A program made the position numbers and the translations under genes. The notes beneath the pieces are model-generated. The model saw nothing but the letters and a program-made list of their open reading frames with translations. It searched no databases and was not told where the DNA came from. From assembly GCA_023375675.1 (NCBI GenBank), contig JALQBC010000012.1, positions 744,001-808,000 on the forward strand: 64,000 bases of DNA, read 5' to 3'. How positions within the stretch are numbered: position 1 is the stretch's first letter; every line of letters begins with the position of its first letter. Shown piece after piece: positions 46,001 through 56,942 of the stretch. This stretch comes from Cytospora piceicola. Its lineage: Eukaryota; Ascomycota; Sordariomycetes; Diaporthales; Cytosporaceae.

Positions 46001-49000
46001 AAAAACGGGTCGATCTCGTTCATTCAGCTGCTCATGTGCTTCGTAGGGCAGGCCTGATCAAGTACGACGAGAAGACTGGAAGGATGCAGGCCACCGAGCT
46101 GGGACGCATTGCTTCGCATTACTATATCACCCACGGTTCCATGGAAACCTACAACAACCTCATCCAGCCCTCCATTACGAACATCGAGCTTTTCCGGGTA
46201 TTTGCGCTCAGTGCGGAGTTCAAGTACATTCCTGTGCGCCAGGAAGAGAAGCTCGAGCTTGCCAATTTACTGACCCGTGTGCCGATACCTGTGAAGGAAA
46301 GCATCGAAGAGAACCATTGCAAGATCAATGTTCTTCTGCAAGCTTACATCTCTCGCCTCAAGCTCGAGGGCCTGGCCCTGATGGCTGATATGGTGTACGT
46401 TACGCAGTCTGCAGGTCGTATTCTACGAGCGATATTCGAAATCGCTTTGAAAAAGGGCTGGGCCTCAGTAGCGAAGACGGCGCTCAGCCTTTGCAAGATG
46501 GCAGAAAAGCGGATGTGGCCTACAATGACTCCATTGCGTCAGTTCCCCAGCTGTCCGAGAGAAATCGTCCAGAAGGCGGAGAGGACGGAGGTCCCATGGA
46601 GCAGCTACTTCGACCTAGACCCACCGCGGATGGGCGAGCTCTTGGGAATGCCCAAGGCTGGCAGAACCGTCGTTGGGCTTGTCAACAAGTTCCCCAGGGT
46701 TGAGGTTCAGGCCCAAATTCAACCACTGACAAGATCGATGCTCCGTGTGGAGCTGACAATTACGCCGAATTTTGAGTGGGACGACGAAATCCACGGCCTT
46801 TCCGAGAGTTTCTGGATTCTCGTAGAGGATTGTGATGGTGAAGAAATCCTTTTCCACGACCAGTTCCTCCTCCGGAAAGACTACGCTGAGTCGGAGTCGA
46901 ATGAGCACATCGTTGACTTCACTGTGCCAATCATCGAGCCGATGCCACCGAACTACTTCATATCTGTTGTTTCCGACAGGTGGATGCACTCTGAGACCAG
47001 GGTTGCGGTGTCCTTCCAAAAGCTTATCCTCCCTGAGAAGTTCCATCCCCATACGGAGCTTCTTGACCTCCAACCCCTGCCAGCTTCTGCGCTGAAGGTC
47101 AAGGAGTATGTTGCTTTGTACCCCCAGTGGGACCATTTCAACAAAGTACAAACTCAAACATTTAACTCTCTTTATGCCACAGACAACAACGTCATAATAG
47201 GGGCGCCGACTGGAAGTGGCAAGACGGTCTGTGCGGAGTTCGCACTCCTTCGTCACTGGTCGCAGTCTGACGCTGGCCGTGCTGTTTACATTGCTCCTTT
47301 CCAAGAGTTGGTAGATATTCGGTTCCAAGACTGGCAGAAGCGCCTCTCTGGTTTGAGAGGTGGTAAAGATATCGTCAAACTGACTGGCGAGACCGCAGCC
47401 GACCTCAAGCTTCTCGAGGCAGGTGACCTGATTCTTGCGACGCCAATGCAGTGGGATGTCCTCTCTAGACAGTGGAAGAGGAGGAAGAACGTCCAGGCTG
47501 TTGAACTCCTCATCGCGGATGAGCTGCAGCTCCTGGGTGGTTCTATGGGCTACATTTATGAAACCATCGTGTCCAGGATGCACTATATTCGCACCCAGAC
47601 CGAACTGCCAATGCGAATAATCGGTCTCGCAGTATCGTTGGCGAACGCGAGAGACATTGGTGAATGGGTTGGCGCCAAGCAGCACGATATTTACAACTTC
47701 AGCCCCCACGTACGCCCTGTGCCGCTGGAGCTTCACATTCAGTCCTACACCATTCCCCACTTCCCATCGCTGATGCTGGCCATGGCAAGGCCGACGTACC
47801 TTGCCATCACACAAATGTCTCCCGACAAGCCCGCGCTGGTATTTGTTCCGAACAGGAAACAGACTCGTGCGACGACCAGGGACATCCTCACTGCTGCCCT
47901 GGCCGAGGATGACGAGGATCGCTTCCTCAACGTCGATGTGAAGCAGATTCAGCCTTTGCTGGAACGCGTGCATGAAGAAGCTTTATCTGAGGCTCTATCG
48001 CACGGTGTTGGCTACTACCACGAGGCTCTTAGCACCGACGACAAGCGCATCGTCAAGTATTTGTACGACAATGGCGCCATTCAGGTTCTTGTGGCATCAC
48101 GAGATGTATGCTGGGAACTCGACTGCACCACCCATCTAGTCATCGTGATGGGTACGCAATACTTCGACGGCCGCGAGCACCGATATGTTGACTATCCCAT
48201 GACGGACGTTTTGCAAATGTTTGGCAAAGCACTGCTTCCGTCCAAGGATGGCCGTGGTCGCGGTGTCTTGATGGTTCCTGGTGTGAAGAGGGAGTACTAC
48301 AAGAAGTTCCTGAACGAAGCTTTGCCAGTCGAGTCGCACCTTCACTCATACCTACACGACGCTTTCGTCACGGAGATCAGCACCCGCATGATCGAATCTG
48401 GTGACGATGCCATCGCCTGGATGACGTTCTCATACTTCTACCGCCGACTACTGGCCAACCCGAGTTTCTACAGCTTGACTGACACCACCGAAGACGGTCT
48501 CAGCCAGTACCTCTCTGACCTTGTCGAGACGACCCTCAGGGAGCTCGACGAGTCGAAGATCATCGAGTTTGACGAAGAAGATGGCTCGGTGGCACCCCAG
48601 AACGCAGCCATGATAGGCGCATACTACAACATTTCGTACATCACCATGCAGACATTCTTGCTTTCTCTCAGCGCGCGCACCAAGCTCAAGGGCATCCTCG
48701 AAATTGTCACATCCGCAACCGAGTTCGAGGCGATACAGATCAGGAGGCACGAGGATGGTATACTTCGTCGCATCTACGATCGTGTGCCGGTGAAGATGGC
48801 ACAGCCGGATTATGATTCACCTCACTTCAAGGCGTTCGTTTTGTTACAGGCGCACTTCTCTAGGATGCAGCTCCCCATAGATCTGGCCAAGGATCAAGAA
48901 GTCGTCGTATCTAAAATAATCAGTCTCCTGAGCGCAACTGTGGATATCCTATCCTCTGATGGCCATTTGAACGCCATGAATGCAATGGAGATGTCGCAGA

Positions 49001-49623
49001 TGGTTGTCCAGGCAATGTGGGATCGTGACAGCCCCCTCAAGCAAATACCCCACTTCACACCAGAAGTCGTCAAAGCCGCAAACGGCTTCGAGGTCAAGGA
49101 TGTCTTCGATTTCATGGAGGCCATGAACCCCGAAGAGAACCCTCAGTACAGCAATCTCGTCAAATCCCTCAGCTTGTCACAAAAGCAGCTTGCCGAGGCC
49201 GCCAACTTCACAAACAACAAGTACCCCGACATCTCTCTCGAGTTCGAGGTCGAGGATCCCGACAGCCTTCACGCGGGTGAGCCATCTTACCTGAACATCC
49301 AGATCGAGCGGGAGGTGGAGGAAGACGAGGAGGTTGATCCTGTTGTCCATGCGCCGTTCTACCCGGGCAAGAAGATGGAGAACTGGTGGCTCGTTGTGGG
49401 CGAGGAGACCACCAAGTCTCTGCTGGCCATCAAGCGGGTGACTGTTGGCCGCAAATTGAACGTGAAGTTAGAGTTTACGGTTCCCACGCCCGGAAAGCAC
49501 GACTTGAAGCTGTTCTTGATGAGTGACAGCTACGTTGGAGTGGACCAGGAGCCTACGTTTGAGGTTACTGTGGCCGAGGAGATGGATGTCGAGGAGGAAG
49601 AGGAGGAGGAGGAGGATGAGTGA
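43006..49623 (+). CDS. brr2: U5 snRNP helicase Brr2
   Basis: A single 2205-codon exon. Brr2 unwinds U4/U6 to activate the spliceosome and acts again in disassembly. The N-terminal region (1-470) contains a PWI-like segment and very acidic stretches. The active Ski2-like cassette (about 480-1300) has CAPTGSGKTN (about 548), IDEIHLLHDDRGP (about 661), LGLSATLPNY, GVNLPAHTVIIKGTQ and MLGRAGRPQFD, then a Sec63 unit. The second cassette (about 1350-2180) keeps IGAPTGSGKT (about 1397), but motif II is ADELQLLGG and motif III is LAVSLANARD, fitting the known regulatory, ATPase-poor role of this half. It also ends in a Sec63 unit. The C-terminus is poly-Glu. Length and order match Brr2 rather than the cytoplasmic relative Slh1. 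Confidence 0.96.
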   Translation: MSGDNYQRDVSQYKYSAMSNLVLQADRRFVTRRTDEATGDPESLAGRLSIQEMGGRVARDAAPKQKRSNLPNVERGSVRDGEDILRQQQKKKGADLSRGGVLSGAEALVEGIRYRPRTQTTRATFDFILTIVANNLGDVPQEVVRSAADATLEYLKDEDLKDFDKKKEIDDLLGVTLNPKEFNELVNLGKKITDYDAEDEDEDMNGAEDDQEIDERQGVAVAFDEEDEDDEGILDEVREESSEDEDEEDQPGLDEEATAGAAEDGDEAEAGLADGDAMVIDSAPAGKAQKKTKETNYIPAFQIDAFWLQRQIGRLYPDAHIQHDKTIQALRILSGEPDEEGGEDKQLREIENDLMELFDYDHHEVVQELMLNREKVVWLTRLTRAEGAEERETIEREMASEGLQWILDELQGKTGEEKKGKLEIKMDLDQPELKEEPKQERTEGQLKGGLPPKKLINLENLVFDQGNHLMTNPKVRLPEGSTKRAGKGYEEIHVPPPKKRSDPSDNLIPISQLPEWAREPFKSVKSLNKIQSKCYPSAFEDDGNMLVCAPTGSGKTNVAFLAMLREIGKHRDPETGEIDLDSFKIVSIAPLKALVQEQVGNFGARLAPYGIKVSELTGDRQLTKQQIAETQVIVTTPEKWDVITRKATDTSYTNLVRLICIDEIHLLHDDRGPVLESIVSRTIRKTEQTGEPVRILGLSATLPNYRDVASFLRVDPEKGMFHFDGSYRPCPLRQEFIGITERKPIKQLKVMNDVTYNKVLEHVGKNRNQMLIFVHSRKETAKTARYVRDKALENDTINQILKSDVGSREILQDASDQATDKDLKDILPYGFGIHHAGMSRADRTDVEDLFSGGHIQVLVCTATLAWGVNLPAHTVIIKGTQVYSPEKGSWVELSPQDVLQMLGRAGRPQFDTFGEGIILTTQGEMQYYLSLMNQQLPIESQLVSRLVDNLNAEVVLGNVRTRDEGVDWLGYTYLFVRMLRSPGLYSVGVEYEDDEGLEQKRVDLVHSAAHVLRRAGLIKYDEKTGRMQATELGRIASHYYITHGSMETYNNLIQPSITNIELFRVFALSAEFKYIPVRQEEKLELANLLTRVPIPVKESIEENHCKINVLLQAYISRLKLEGLALMADMVYVTQSAGRILRAIFEIALKKGWASVAKTALSLCKMAEKRMWPTMTPLRQFPSCPREIVQKAERTEVPWSSYFDLDPPRMGELLGMPKAGRTVVGLVNKFPRVEVQAQIQPLTRSMLRVELTITPNFEWDDEIHGLSESFWILVEDCDGEEILFHDQFLLRKDYAESESNEHIVDFTVPIIEPMPPNYFISVVSDRWMHSETRVAVSFQKLILPEKFHPHTELLDLQPLPASALKVKEYVALYPQWDHFNKVQTQTFNSLYATDNNVIIGAPTGSGKTVCAEFALLRHWSQSDAGRAVYIAPFQELVDIRFQDWQKRLSGLRGGKDIVKLTGETAADLKLLEAGDLILATPMQWDVLSRQWKRRKNVQAVELLIADELQLLGGSMGYIYETIVSRMHYIRTQTELPMRIIGLAVSLANARDIGEWVGAKQHDIYNFSPHVRPVPLELHIQSYTIPHFPSLMLAMARPTYLAITQMSPDKPALVFVPNRKQTRATTRDILTAALAEDDEDRFLNVDVKQIQPLLERVHEEALSEALSHGVGYYHEALSTDDKRIVKYLYDNGAIQVLVASRDVCWELDCTTHLVIVMGTQYFDGREHRYVDYPMTDVLQMFGKALLPSKDGRGRGVLMVPGVKREYYKKFLNEALPVESHLHSYLHDAFVTEISTRMIESGDDAIAWMTFSYFYRRLLANPSFYSLTDTTEDGLSQYLSDLVETTLRELDESKIIEFDEEDGSVAPQNAAMIGAYYNISYITMQTFLLSLSARTKLKGILEIVTSATEFEAIQIRRHEDGILRRIYDRVPVKMAQPDYDSPHFKAFVLLQAHFSRMQLPIDLAKDQEVVVSKIISLLSATVDILSSDGHLNAMNAMEMSQMVVQAMWDRDSPLKQIPHFTPEVVKAANGFEVKDVFDFMEAMNPEENPQYSNLVKSLSLSQKQLAEAANFTNNKYPDISLEFEVEDPDSLHAGEPSYLNIQIEREVEEDEEVDPVVHAPFYPGKKMENWWLVVGEETTKSLLAIKRVTVGRKLNVKLEFTVPTPGKHDLKLFLMSDSYVGVDQEPTFEVTVAEEMDVEEEEEEEEDE

Positions 49624-50764
49624 ATTTGACCAAGACAGAGCCGGCTCAGCGGCTAGTGTCTCATCTACGAAGGGGCGAGCGGCCCTATTGTATTATACAG
49701 GCAAAAGTCGGAAGGTCCGGAAAACATTAGGGAAGTATGCGAAAAGTCAGATGTTCTACTGTTCCCTTTTCCCCCTTTGATGTGATCTTCAGCTCTTGAC
49801 TCCCAGAGTCTGATGGATGGGGCAACCAAGTGGGGTCAAGGCGGCGGGTGACTGTAACCATGATGGTGACCACGCCAAGCATTGCTAGGACAGAAGTCAA
49901 CCACCACGATGCTCCGAAGTGAGGCGGAGGAGGTGGAGGAAGCGGAAGGAGGCAAGGGGACTCAAGGGGCTTGATGAACACATTGAAGTGATAGTGCCAT
50001 TGAGTGAATGGTGACGATGCTATACTCTGGCGGTGTGTGTACAGGGTGGTGAAGGAGGCCTATGCGTTGATGAGGATGGTCTGCGCCACACAGAGAGGAT
50101 GGTGGGATAGGTTGGTATGGAAGGAGGCCTGTAGAACAACGTTGGAAGGCCGGGCATGTCAGTCAGACTGTGGTGTGCTGTACTTGTGGGCGTGTACCAC
50201 CGTGCCGTAGCCATAACCCCATAGCCGTAGTCAAACACCGACCCCAGCCCAGCCTTGGAGACGATTAGAGATAGGATTCTGCCAGCCTGCCAGCCTGAGG
50301 TATCCACCAACAAAAAACAGAGCTCCCCGAGCTTGCCCAGCTTCCCAGCACGACCCATTCACTGCTACTTGCCGCCTCCATCGGTTTACGTCACGTGCTG
50401 CAGCTCTGCCCATCCATCCAAACGCAAGCCTTCACCTTCCTCGTCCCGTCGCGCCGATAACAAAAAGTGTTTCTGCCGCTCCCCAACTTCCTTCCACTTC
50501 CAATCAAAGACGGTCGACACATACTAAAGCTGTTCGCCGTCACCACTTCCTACATTACATCCTATTTCCCTCCCAGAACACCACACAGCCACAGTCACAG
50601 TCCAAAGTGTACAACCCACCCCCTTGCATTAATTTACATCAATCTTTTCATCTCCACTCATCTCTCGACGCGACCGACGCGTGCATTCACGTCACTTGTC
50701 ATCAACCCCGGCACTGTTTTTCCCACTCAACTCGCTGGACACCACGTCGCCACCCACCATCACC
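49624..50764. other. Intergenic region with long pyrimidine-rich leader
   Basis: 1.1 kb between brr2 and the PWWP gene. The first part is the brr2 3' region. From about 50400 to 50764 the strand is C/T- and CA-rich, as in long fungal 5' leaders. No gene supported. Confidence 0.5.
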
Positions 50765-52835
50765 ATGTCTGACGAGGGTGTCGCGCAACCTGCAGCTGCC
50801 CCTGCGCAACAGGCTGCAGAGGTCAACGACAATGTTGACAACAAACCAGCTGACGCGCCTGCCGCTGACACAAAGGCTGACGAGTCCAAGCCCACCGAAG
50901 AGGAGAAGGAAGGATCGACGCCTGCGGAGCCAACCAAGGAGGAGCAAGGTTCCAAGTCATCTGAAGGTAAACCTTTACGCATCTGCCCTTACACCCCACA
51001 TCGCGTCCTCTACATCTTGCTTACCAATTGCACTCAACAGAATCTACCGAGAAGCCCGCCGAGAAGCCCACCGAAGACAGCGACGTTGAAATGAAGGATG
51101 CCCCCGCCGCGACTACGGCTGCATCCGCCGAGGAGGACAAAACGGAGCAGACTGAGGCTTCTGCGCCAGCCGCTGATGGAGACGACAGTGCTGCCGCCGC
51201 TACACCCAGTGCTTCCAAGAACAAGACCCCCGCCCGACGGAAGTCGACGGCTGGTGCCGACAGCGCCAAGGGCAAGAAGTTGAACAAGAAGGGTTCCAGG
51301 GCTACCATCTTGCATATTGACGCGAAGCCTGGTGATCACTACTTCATCAAGCTGAAGGGGTTTCCCCAGTGGCCCTGTGTCATTTGCGACGAGGACATGT
51401 TGCCCCACGCCCTCATCAAGTCCCGCCCTGTCAGCGCTGCGCGGCCTGATGGTGAATACCGTGAAGATTACGCCGATGGTGGCAAGCGAGCACCTGACAG
51501 GTCGTTCCCCATCATGTATCTCGCGACCAACGAATTGTAAGCCATCTATCGTCTTTTTTTCCGACTGCCATACTGTCCTGAGGCCGTTTTTCTTGCTAAC
51601 GTGTGACCAATTTGTAGTGGATGGGTCTCAAACAAGGACTTGATTGACTTGGACCCTGCCACGGTTCAAGACCTGGTCAACCCCAAGATGCGCAAGGATC
51701 TTGTTCTTGCCCACCAGATTGCCTCCGAGCAGCACGACCTCGACTACTACAAGGAAGTTCTGCAGCAGTTCCAGGAGGAACTGATCGAGAAGCAAAAGGC
51801 TGCAGAGGCCAAGGCTGTGGCCGCGGCAACACCAAAGAAGTCCAAGAAGCAGGCTAAACCATCCGCCGAAGATGACGACGTTGAGATGGAGGACGTTGAC
51901 GACGAGAGTGCCCCCACAAAGGCCAAGAAGGACAAGAAGCGGAAGAGCCCTGACTCTGAGACCCCCCAGCGCTCCGAGTCTGTCAAGAAGCCCAAGATCA
52001 AGCTTACCAACAATGCCACTCCCAAGGCTGCCAACGGTGCTGCACCAAAGGCCGCCAAGGCCAGTGCTGAGACAAAATCTTCAAAGAAGGCGAAGAAGCC
52101 TGCCAAGGAGGCTGACGCTGAGGAGAAGGCGCAGTCGCCAAAGGAGCCTGAGATGAGTGCCGAGGACCGCTTCGAGCGCAAGAAGAAAGAGGTCCTCTTC
52201 CTTCGCCACAAGCTCCAGAAGGGTCTGCTTACTAGGGACCAGCAGCCTAAGGAGGACGAGATGAAGGTCATGTCTGACTACTTGGTCAAGCTCGAGCAAT
52301 TCCCCGATCTCGAGACTAATATCATCAAGCATACCAAGATCAACAAGGTGTTGAAGGCTATGCTGAAGCTCGAGACTATTCCCAAAGAGGAGGAGTTCAA
52401 CTTCAAGCCCCGGTCGCAGGTTTTGCTGGACAAATGGACCAAGCTTCTTCAAGCGGATGACGCTCCTACTTCTGCATCACTTGAGGAGAACGGTGTTAAT
52501 GGCCGTTCTTCCGAGGCCCCTGCCAAGGAGGAGGCCAAGGCTGGCGTTAATGGGGTCAAGAAGGCTGAGGACGAGGAGTCTGTGGCTACCAAGGCTGAGA
52601 CCACGGAGGAGGCCAAGCCTGACGAGTCAAAATCCGAGACGAAGGAGCCAGAGAAGGAGGCGGAGGAGACTAGTTCGGAAGAGAAGCCAACAGCTGAGGA
52701 GGTATGTACCGCGTGAGACCTGCGTCTTCTGGGGCGTTCTAGGGTTCTCAGTTCTACGCCCCAACCCCTAGCAAGATGAAAGCTGATCAGCAACAGGCTG
52801 CCAAGGATGCAGAGGCTGTCGATGCCGCGGCTTAA
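50765..52835 (+). CDS. PWWP-domain chromatin protein with IBD-like C-terminal domain (Pdp3-like)
   Basis: Exons 50765-50966, 51041-51536, 51618-52701 and 52797-52835 (606 residues). Introns are GT-AG, 74, 81 and 95 nt; the last has two in-frame AG options (52790 or 52796) that differ by two Gln. Residues 1-150 are acidic and Ala/Glu-rich. The PWWP domain is at about 155-250 (HYFIKLKGFPQWPCVICDED with GFPQWP as the PWWP core, then FPIMYLATNEFGWV). A Lys/Ala-rich linker follows. At about 395-490 there is a TFIIS-N/LEDGF-IBD-like helical domain (FPDLETNIIKHTKINKVLKA). PWWP domains read H3K36 methylation. The combination resembles Pdp3, a subunit of the NuA3b/Mst2 acetyltransferase complexes; orthology is likely but not proven. 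Confidence 0.87.
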
Positions 52836-53666
52836 GAGACAGTTAGGAAGAGCTCTGAAAGGTAATCGTTGCGGGTTGAACTGATTCTCTGGGAGATACT
52901 GGGACTGGGTGGCGTTTTCTGTACAATATGTGCCTCCGTTCTACTTTTGCATGCGAAAAGGGTGATGGTCGGTTTATCAGGCGGGTGTTCTCGGAGATTG
53001 CAAGCATTCCCACATGATTCGAGGCCCGGTGAATGGATGCACTTTTGTCGTTACAGCAGACCAAGGGAAATGTTGGCACCTCAGCGAGAGCACAATCCAT
53101 TGTTGGGCTGGGTACGACGGTCGGTACTGGGCAGATGAGACGAGTTTTTCGAGAGGCTCTGGAGACAAACCGCAGAACGACCGCCTGGCAGAGGGCAGCA
53201 AAAAGGATGTGCCGCGTTTTGCTAGAGGAGGCATAAGACATGATGTTTTGTCACGAGCAAAAAGTCATACATTTCACTGGGATATGCAGGCAGCTTAGTA
53301 TTTGAGTGCGGATTCAAATAAAAGACCACAGCAACGTTGCTTTAAAGTCGCTTCGAATATTCTACTTTCCGCGATAGTTGATGCCAAATAGTTGACCTGG
53401 TCTGTCTACCTGATGGTTCCATTTGTGTTTGTACGGTACTGCTATTTAATTTGTGGTGCTGAGAAATTCTTCTGAGAGGTTGGGCAATGTGCCGGGGCAT
53501 ATAAATCAAGTACCTTACGTGACTAAGGCCGTACGTAGCCCGCGGGAGCCAGAGAGGCGCGACTGCCTAAGCAAGCACTTGGAAACAGACGCGTCTCCAG
53601 CAAAGGGGCAAATCAACGTTCCAGTTCCTTTTCCCTGCCACTCGATCAACACAAATATATGTCATC
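52836..53666. other. Intergenic region
   Basis: 830 bp: 3' region of the PWWP gene and promoter of orc3. A 94-codon plus-strand frame (53014-53298) has no domain and is not called. Confidence 0.5.
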
Positions 53667-56162
53667 ATGGAGCACGACGAGAGCGGCTTCAACTATGATG
53701 ATCACAAGGCGAGTATGCCTCCTTAGTCAATGTCTGAAAACATTGCTGACCCTCGATCTTCAGGCGGCTTTTGTCTTCGGTCAAGACGATGAAACTGAAC
53801 GGCCCTCCCGCCCAGCCAAACGGAGAAAGCTCACCAAGAAAGCTGCAGCATCCATGAACCCCAAGCATGCGGCCCGCTCTCATACTGGTGCAGAGTTTGT
53901 CCCGCTCCTGAACGGCGCTGAGAAGCCTGAGTTTGTGAGCTTGAGGCAGAAATTGTTTGTCGATGCTTGGACTGCCATCGATGCCCGCATTCAGGTTCGC
54001 CTTCACCCGCAGAACCATCTCACTCTGTCTCGAGGAAGCATGTGTTTCTGACTTTAGACCCTTAAGAATGTCCTCAGGGAATCGAATCGCAGCACTCTGA
54101 GCGCCGTCGCGTCGTTCGTGCGCGAGGCACCGACGGAAGAGCCCACCAAGATCCCGGCGGCTCTCATTGTCACAGGGCCCAACATTGCGTCCCAGGACCT
54201 CCTATTCGAGCAGCTAGCCGAGAACCTCGGGCCCTCCGTACAAGGCAGGGTTGTTCGGCTGCGGTCGGCCGAGGCGCCGAATTTGAAGGTGACGCTCAAG
54301 AGGATCATCCGTGATGTGACTAGACAGGCTTCCGATGATGAGGAGGATGCAGGTTTGGCTGTGGGAAAGGATGTGAGTCCGGATGGCCGAATCTGCTATC
54401 TTGCTGTGAGTGATATCGTGGCTGACGGACCATGTTTGCTGGGCAGGGCCGGAAGTACCTCGACTATGACCTGGAGGCGCTGTATGAGCACTTCAAACCT
54501 CATGAGTCGAAGCAAGTCATTGTTGCATTCCAGGACAGTGAAGCTTTTGATACAGGTCTGTTATCTGATCTGGTCACGCTGTTCAAGTATGAAATCTACC
54601 TTCTCAATTGTCACCAAGAGGGCTTGCTAATGACAAATATCTAGCTCTTGGAAAGACCGCATGTCTTTTACTTTGTTGTTCGGCATCGCGACTTCGGTGG
54701 AGCTTTTCCAGGCCCGGCTGCTCAAGTCGACGAGCCAACATCTCTATGGAGCCCAATTTGACGTGGTACAAACTTCGTCTGTGCTTGAGAGCATATTCAA
54801 GGCTGCTGTCGCCCATGCAGCGAACCCCTTGAAAATCGGCCCAAGTCTGCTTAGCAGCCTGGTCGAACGGCAGCAGAGCCAGGTTGCTGGTATACAGGTG
54901 TTCATCAGCTCAGTAAAGGCAAGTCGAAAAGCCGTCCACACCCCCTCCCCCAATCTTTTGTATATTGAGAGCCCAGAGCTAACAGTAAATAGTATGCTTA
55001 CATGTGCCACTTTTACGGAAATCCTCTATCCATCCTTCTTGTAGGGGGAAACCCCCAGCCCGAGCATCTCGAGGCACTTCGCAACCTTCCCTCTTTCCGG
55101 GCATATGTTGAGGAGACTATTGAGGCCAACAATGTAGGGCGGTCCCGTTCGCTGTTGGACGACGATGCGTATCTTCTAGCCGAGCAGCGAAGAACAGCCG
55201 CGATAGCAACATCTAAGTGGGAGGTCCAACTGCTCAGGTCACTGTCACTGCTCAACGTCAGCGGACTGCTCCAGGACGATTTCATTACTACGTACATCAA
55301 TGCCCTTGCAGAAGGCATCAATCTCCAGACCGAGGCCTCAATTCTCAATACGGTCAAGCGGATGCCTCCAGACGAAGTCTCTTCTCTCCTAGAGCGTCTA
55401 CTGAATACGATCAAGAACGGCAACCGGGAGCTTGGTATGACCGGATGGTCTGCTGAGAGCAGAGAACTCGTACACTACCTTTCGAACGTTTCGGAGCAGA
55501 TTTCTACCCTCCAATCCCAGGCACAGCAGAAGGGGAAAACACTGCGCAACCAGTACAGTGACCACGGCAGGGTCCTGAGGACGACCGTCGTTGCTCAAAA
55601 GGTGCAGTTGAGCAAGTACGAGTCCGGCCTGACGAAGGAAGATAAAAGTTTCACAGCGCTATTAGACGAGCTGACGGAGAATCTGGCTGGTTCCGTTTCC
55701 TGTCAGCCAGCGGACACGGTACTGTTTCACGAACTATGGATATACGAGTCCAAATCCCCTCACAAAGATGTCTTTATCCCGCGGCCGGGTACAGTTTTCG
55801 AGCGGGCCCTCTCCAGACCGCACGATTACCTGGCCTGCGCATGCTGCAGCAAGGTCGATGGGGGAAATGGGTCCACCTTGCCGGCGACCTCGATCCTGTA
55901 CCACCTCTACGAAGAAGCCGGAGCGCTCGTCAATGTCGCCGACTTATGGTCTGCTTTCTATGCACTCGTTGGCGCTGGAGAGGACAATGACGATGACCCG
56001 AAGCCGAAATCGAAGACCAAACAAGCCGTCAACAACGGCTACGATGAGCGTGCTGCACTTGTGCTCTTCTACCAGGGTCTTGCGGATCTCAAGGCAATGG
56101 GCTTTGTTAAGGCAACTAAGAAGAGGGCGGACCATATTGCTAAGTTAAAGTGGCTTTGGTGA
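53667..56162 (+). CDS. orc3: Origin recognition complex subunit 3
   Basis: Exons 53667-53708, 53764-53994, 54058-54372, 54447-54586, 54645-54918 and 54993-56162 give 723 residues. Orc3 is a structural subunit of the six-protein complex that marks replication origins and loads MCM. Family landmarks are the acidic N-terminus, LIVTGPNIASQDLLFEQLAE, VIVAFQDSEAFDTGLLSDL, SFTLLFGIATSVELFQARL, KYAYMCHFYGNPLS and the C-terminal winged-helix part ending in ADHIAKLKWLW. Intron 5 has a consensus GC donor (AAG|GCAAGT). Intron 1 also appears to be GC-AG (AAG|GCGAGT) with branch TGCTGACC. An alternative ATG at 53659 with a GT donor at 53713 would reach the same frame through a different N-terminus. The remaining introns (63, 74 and 58 nt) are GT-AG. 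Confidence 0.9.
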
Positions 56163-56942
56163 TTGGAGAGGATAGCATTGAAAAGGGGGTCCTTTTACTG
56201 GAGGGACTTATTTTGGGATAGAACCAGCATTATCAGCATATGGGACGCCTGAGGAAGAATGATGAAAGGTTCTAGACACTGCCAGTACTGTGTAATTGGT
56301 TTGCCTTCCCGTTGCGGCCGGTGCCTGAGTTGTGTGCGGCTTAGTTTTTTTGACTGTCCCGAAGTTTTGTCTCACTCACCATTGAAAGCACTGCTTTCAA
56401 GCCGGAGCCAAGTCACCGTTCCGTGTCATGACAAAGTGGGAAGCGTTGCTAACACATGGCTACTGGTATATAAAAGTTCGAGGAAACAAAGGAACTCCGA
56501 GGGGTGCCTCTCTTTTTTCTTTCCCATCACTAAAAACAGATAGGCTCAGGCAACGGCCGGACCAACAAAGACAGACAACGTAACCAAACACTTACAAGAA
56601 GCAACTGCACCTCCGTCTTCAGTCCGCATGATAGCCTCGAGGTACTCTGAGCATCACTCAAAAATCTAGCATTCTGCACTGCAGAGTTGACTTGGACTTA
56701 CAAAGCCTCTGTCTCTATCTCTTCCTCGTAAACAGAAACACATTGTTGCTGCCGGCACAGCGATAGCCTCAGACAACTGGGTATCCTGTCTCTCCTTGAC
56801 ATTTCTCTTCGTGCTGATTTCTTTAGGAGCTGAATACTCAGTTTCCATATCTCTCATATTTTGATTTTCGGAACCCACCACTCCTCACCACTTCTCTTCT
56901 ATTTCCCCACAACCCTGCCAACCTACCACCGATCCAGAAACC
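56163..56942. other. Intergenic region and 5' leader
   Basis: 780 bp: orc3 3' region followed by C/T-rich sequence (from about 56570) that is probably leader of the next gene. Nothing else recognised. Confidence 0.5.

Noticed and set aside
46615..47973. 452-codon antisense frame inside brr2
   Set aside because: An exact shadow of a conserved coding region on the other strand, with no domain and no splice or promoter context.
13140..49623. Functional cluster of splicing helicases (prp5 and brr2)
   Set aside because: The two genes are 26 kb apart with unrelated genes between; there is no sign of more than chance linkage.
49624..50764. Small genes in the brr2-PWWP gap
   Set aside because: Frames of 60-112 codons on both strands overlap one another and have no conserved motif; the region reads better as 3' and 5' untranslated DNA.
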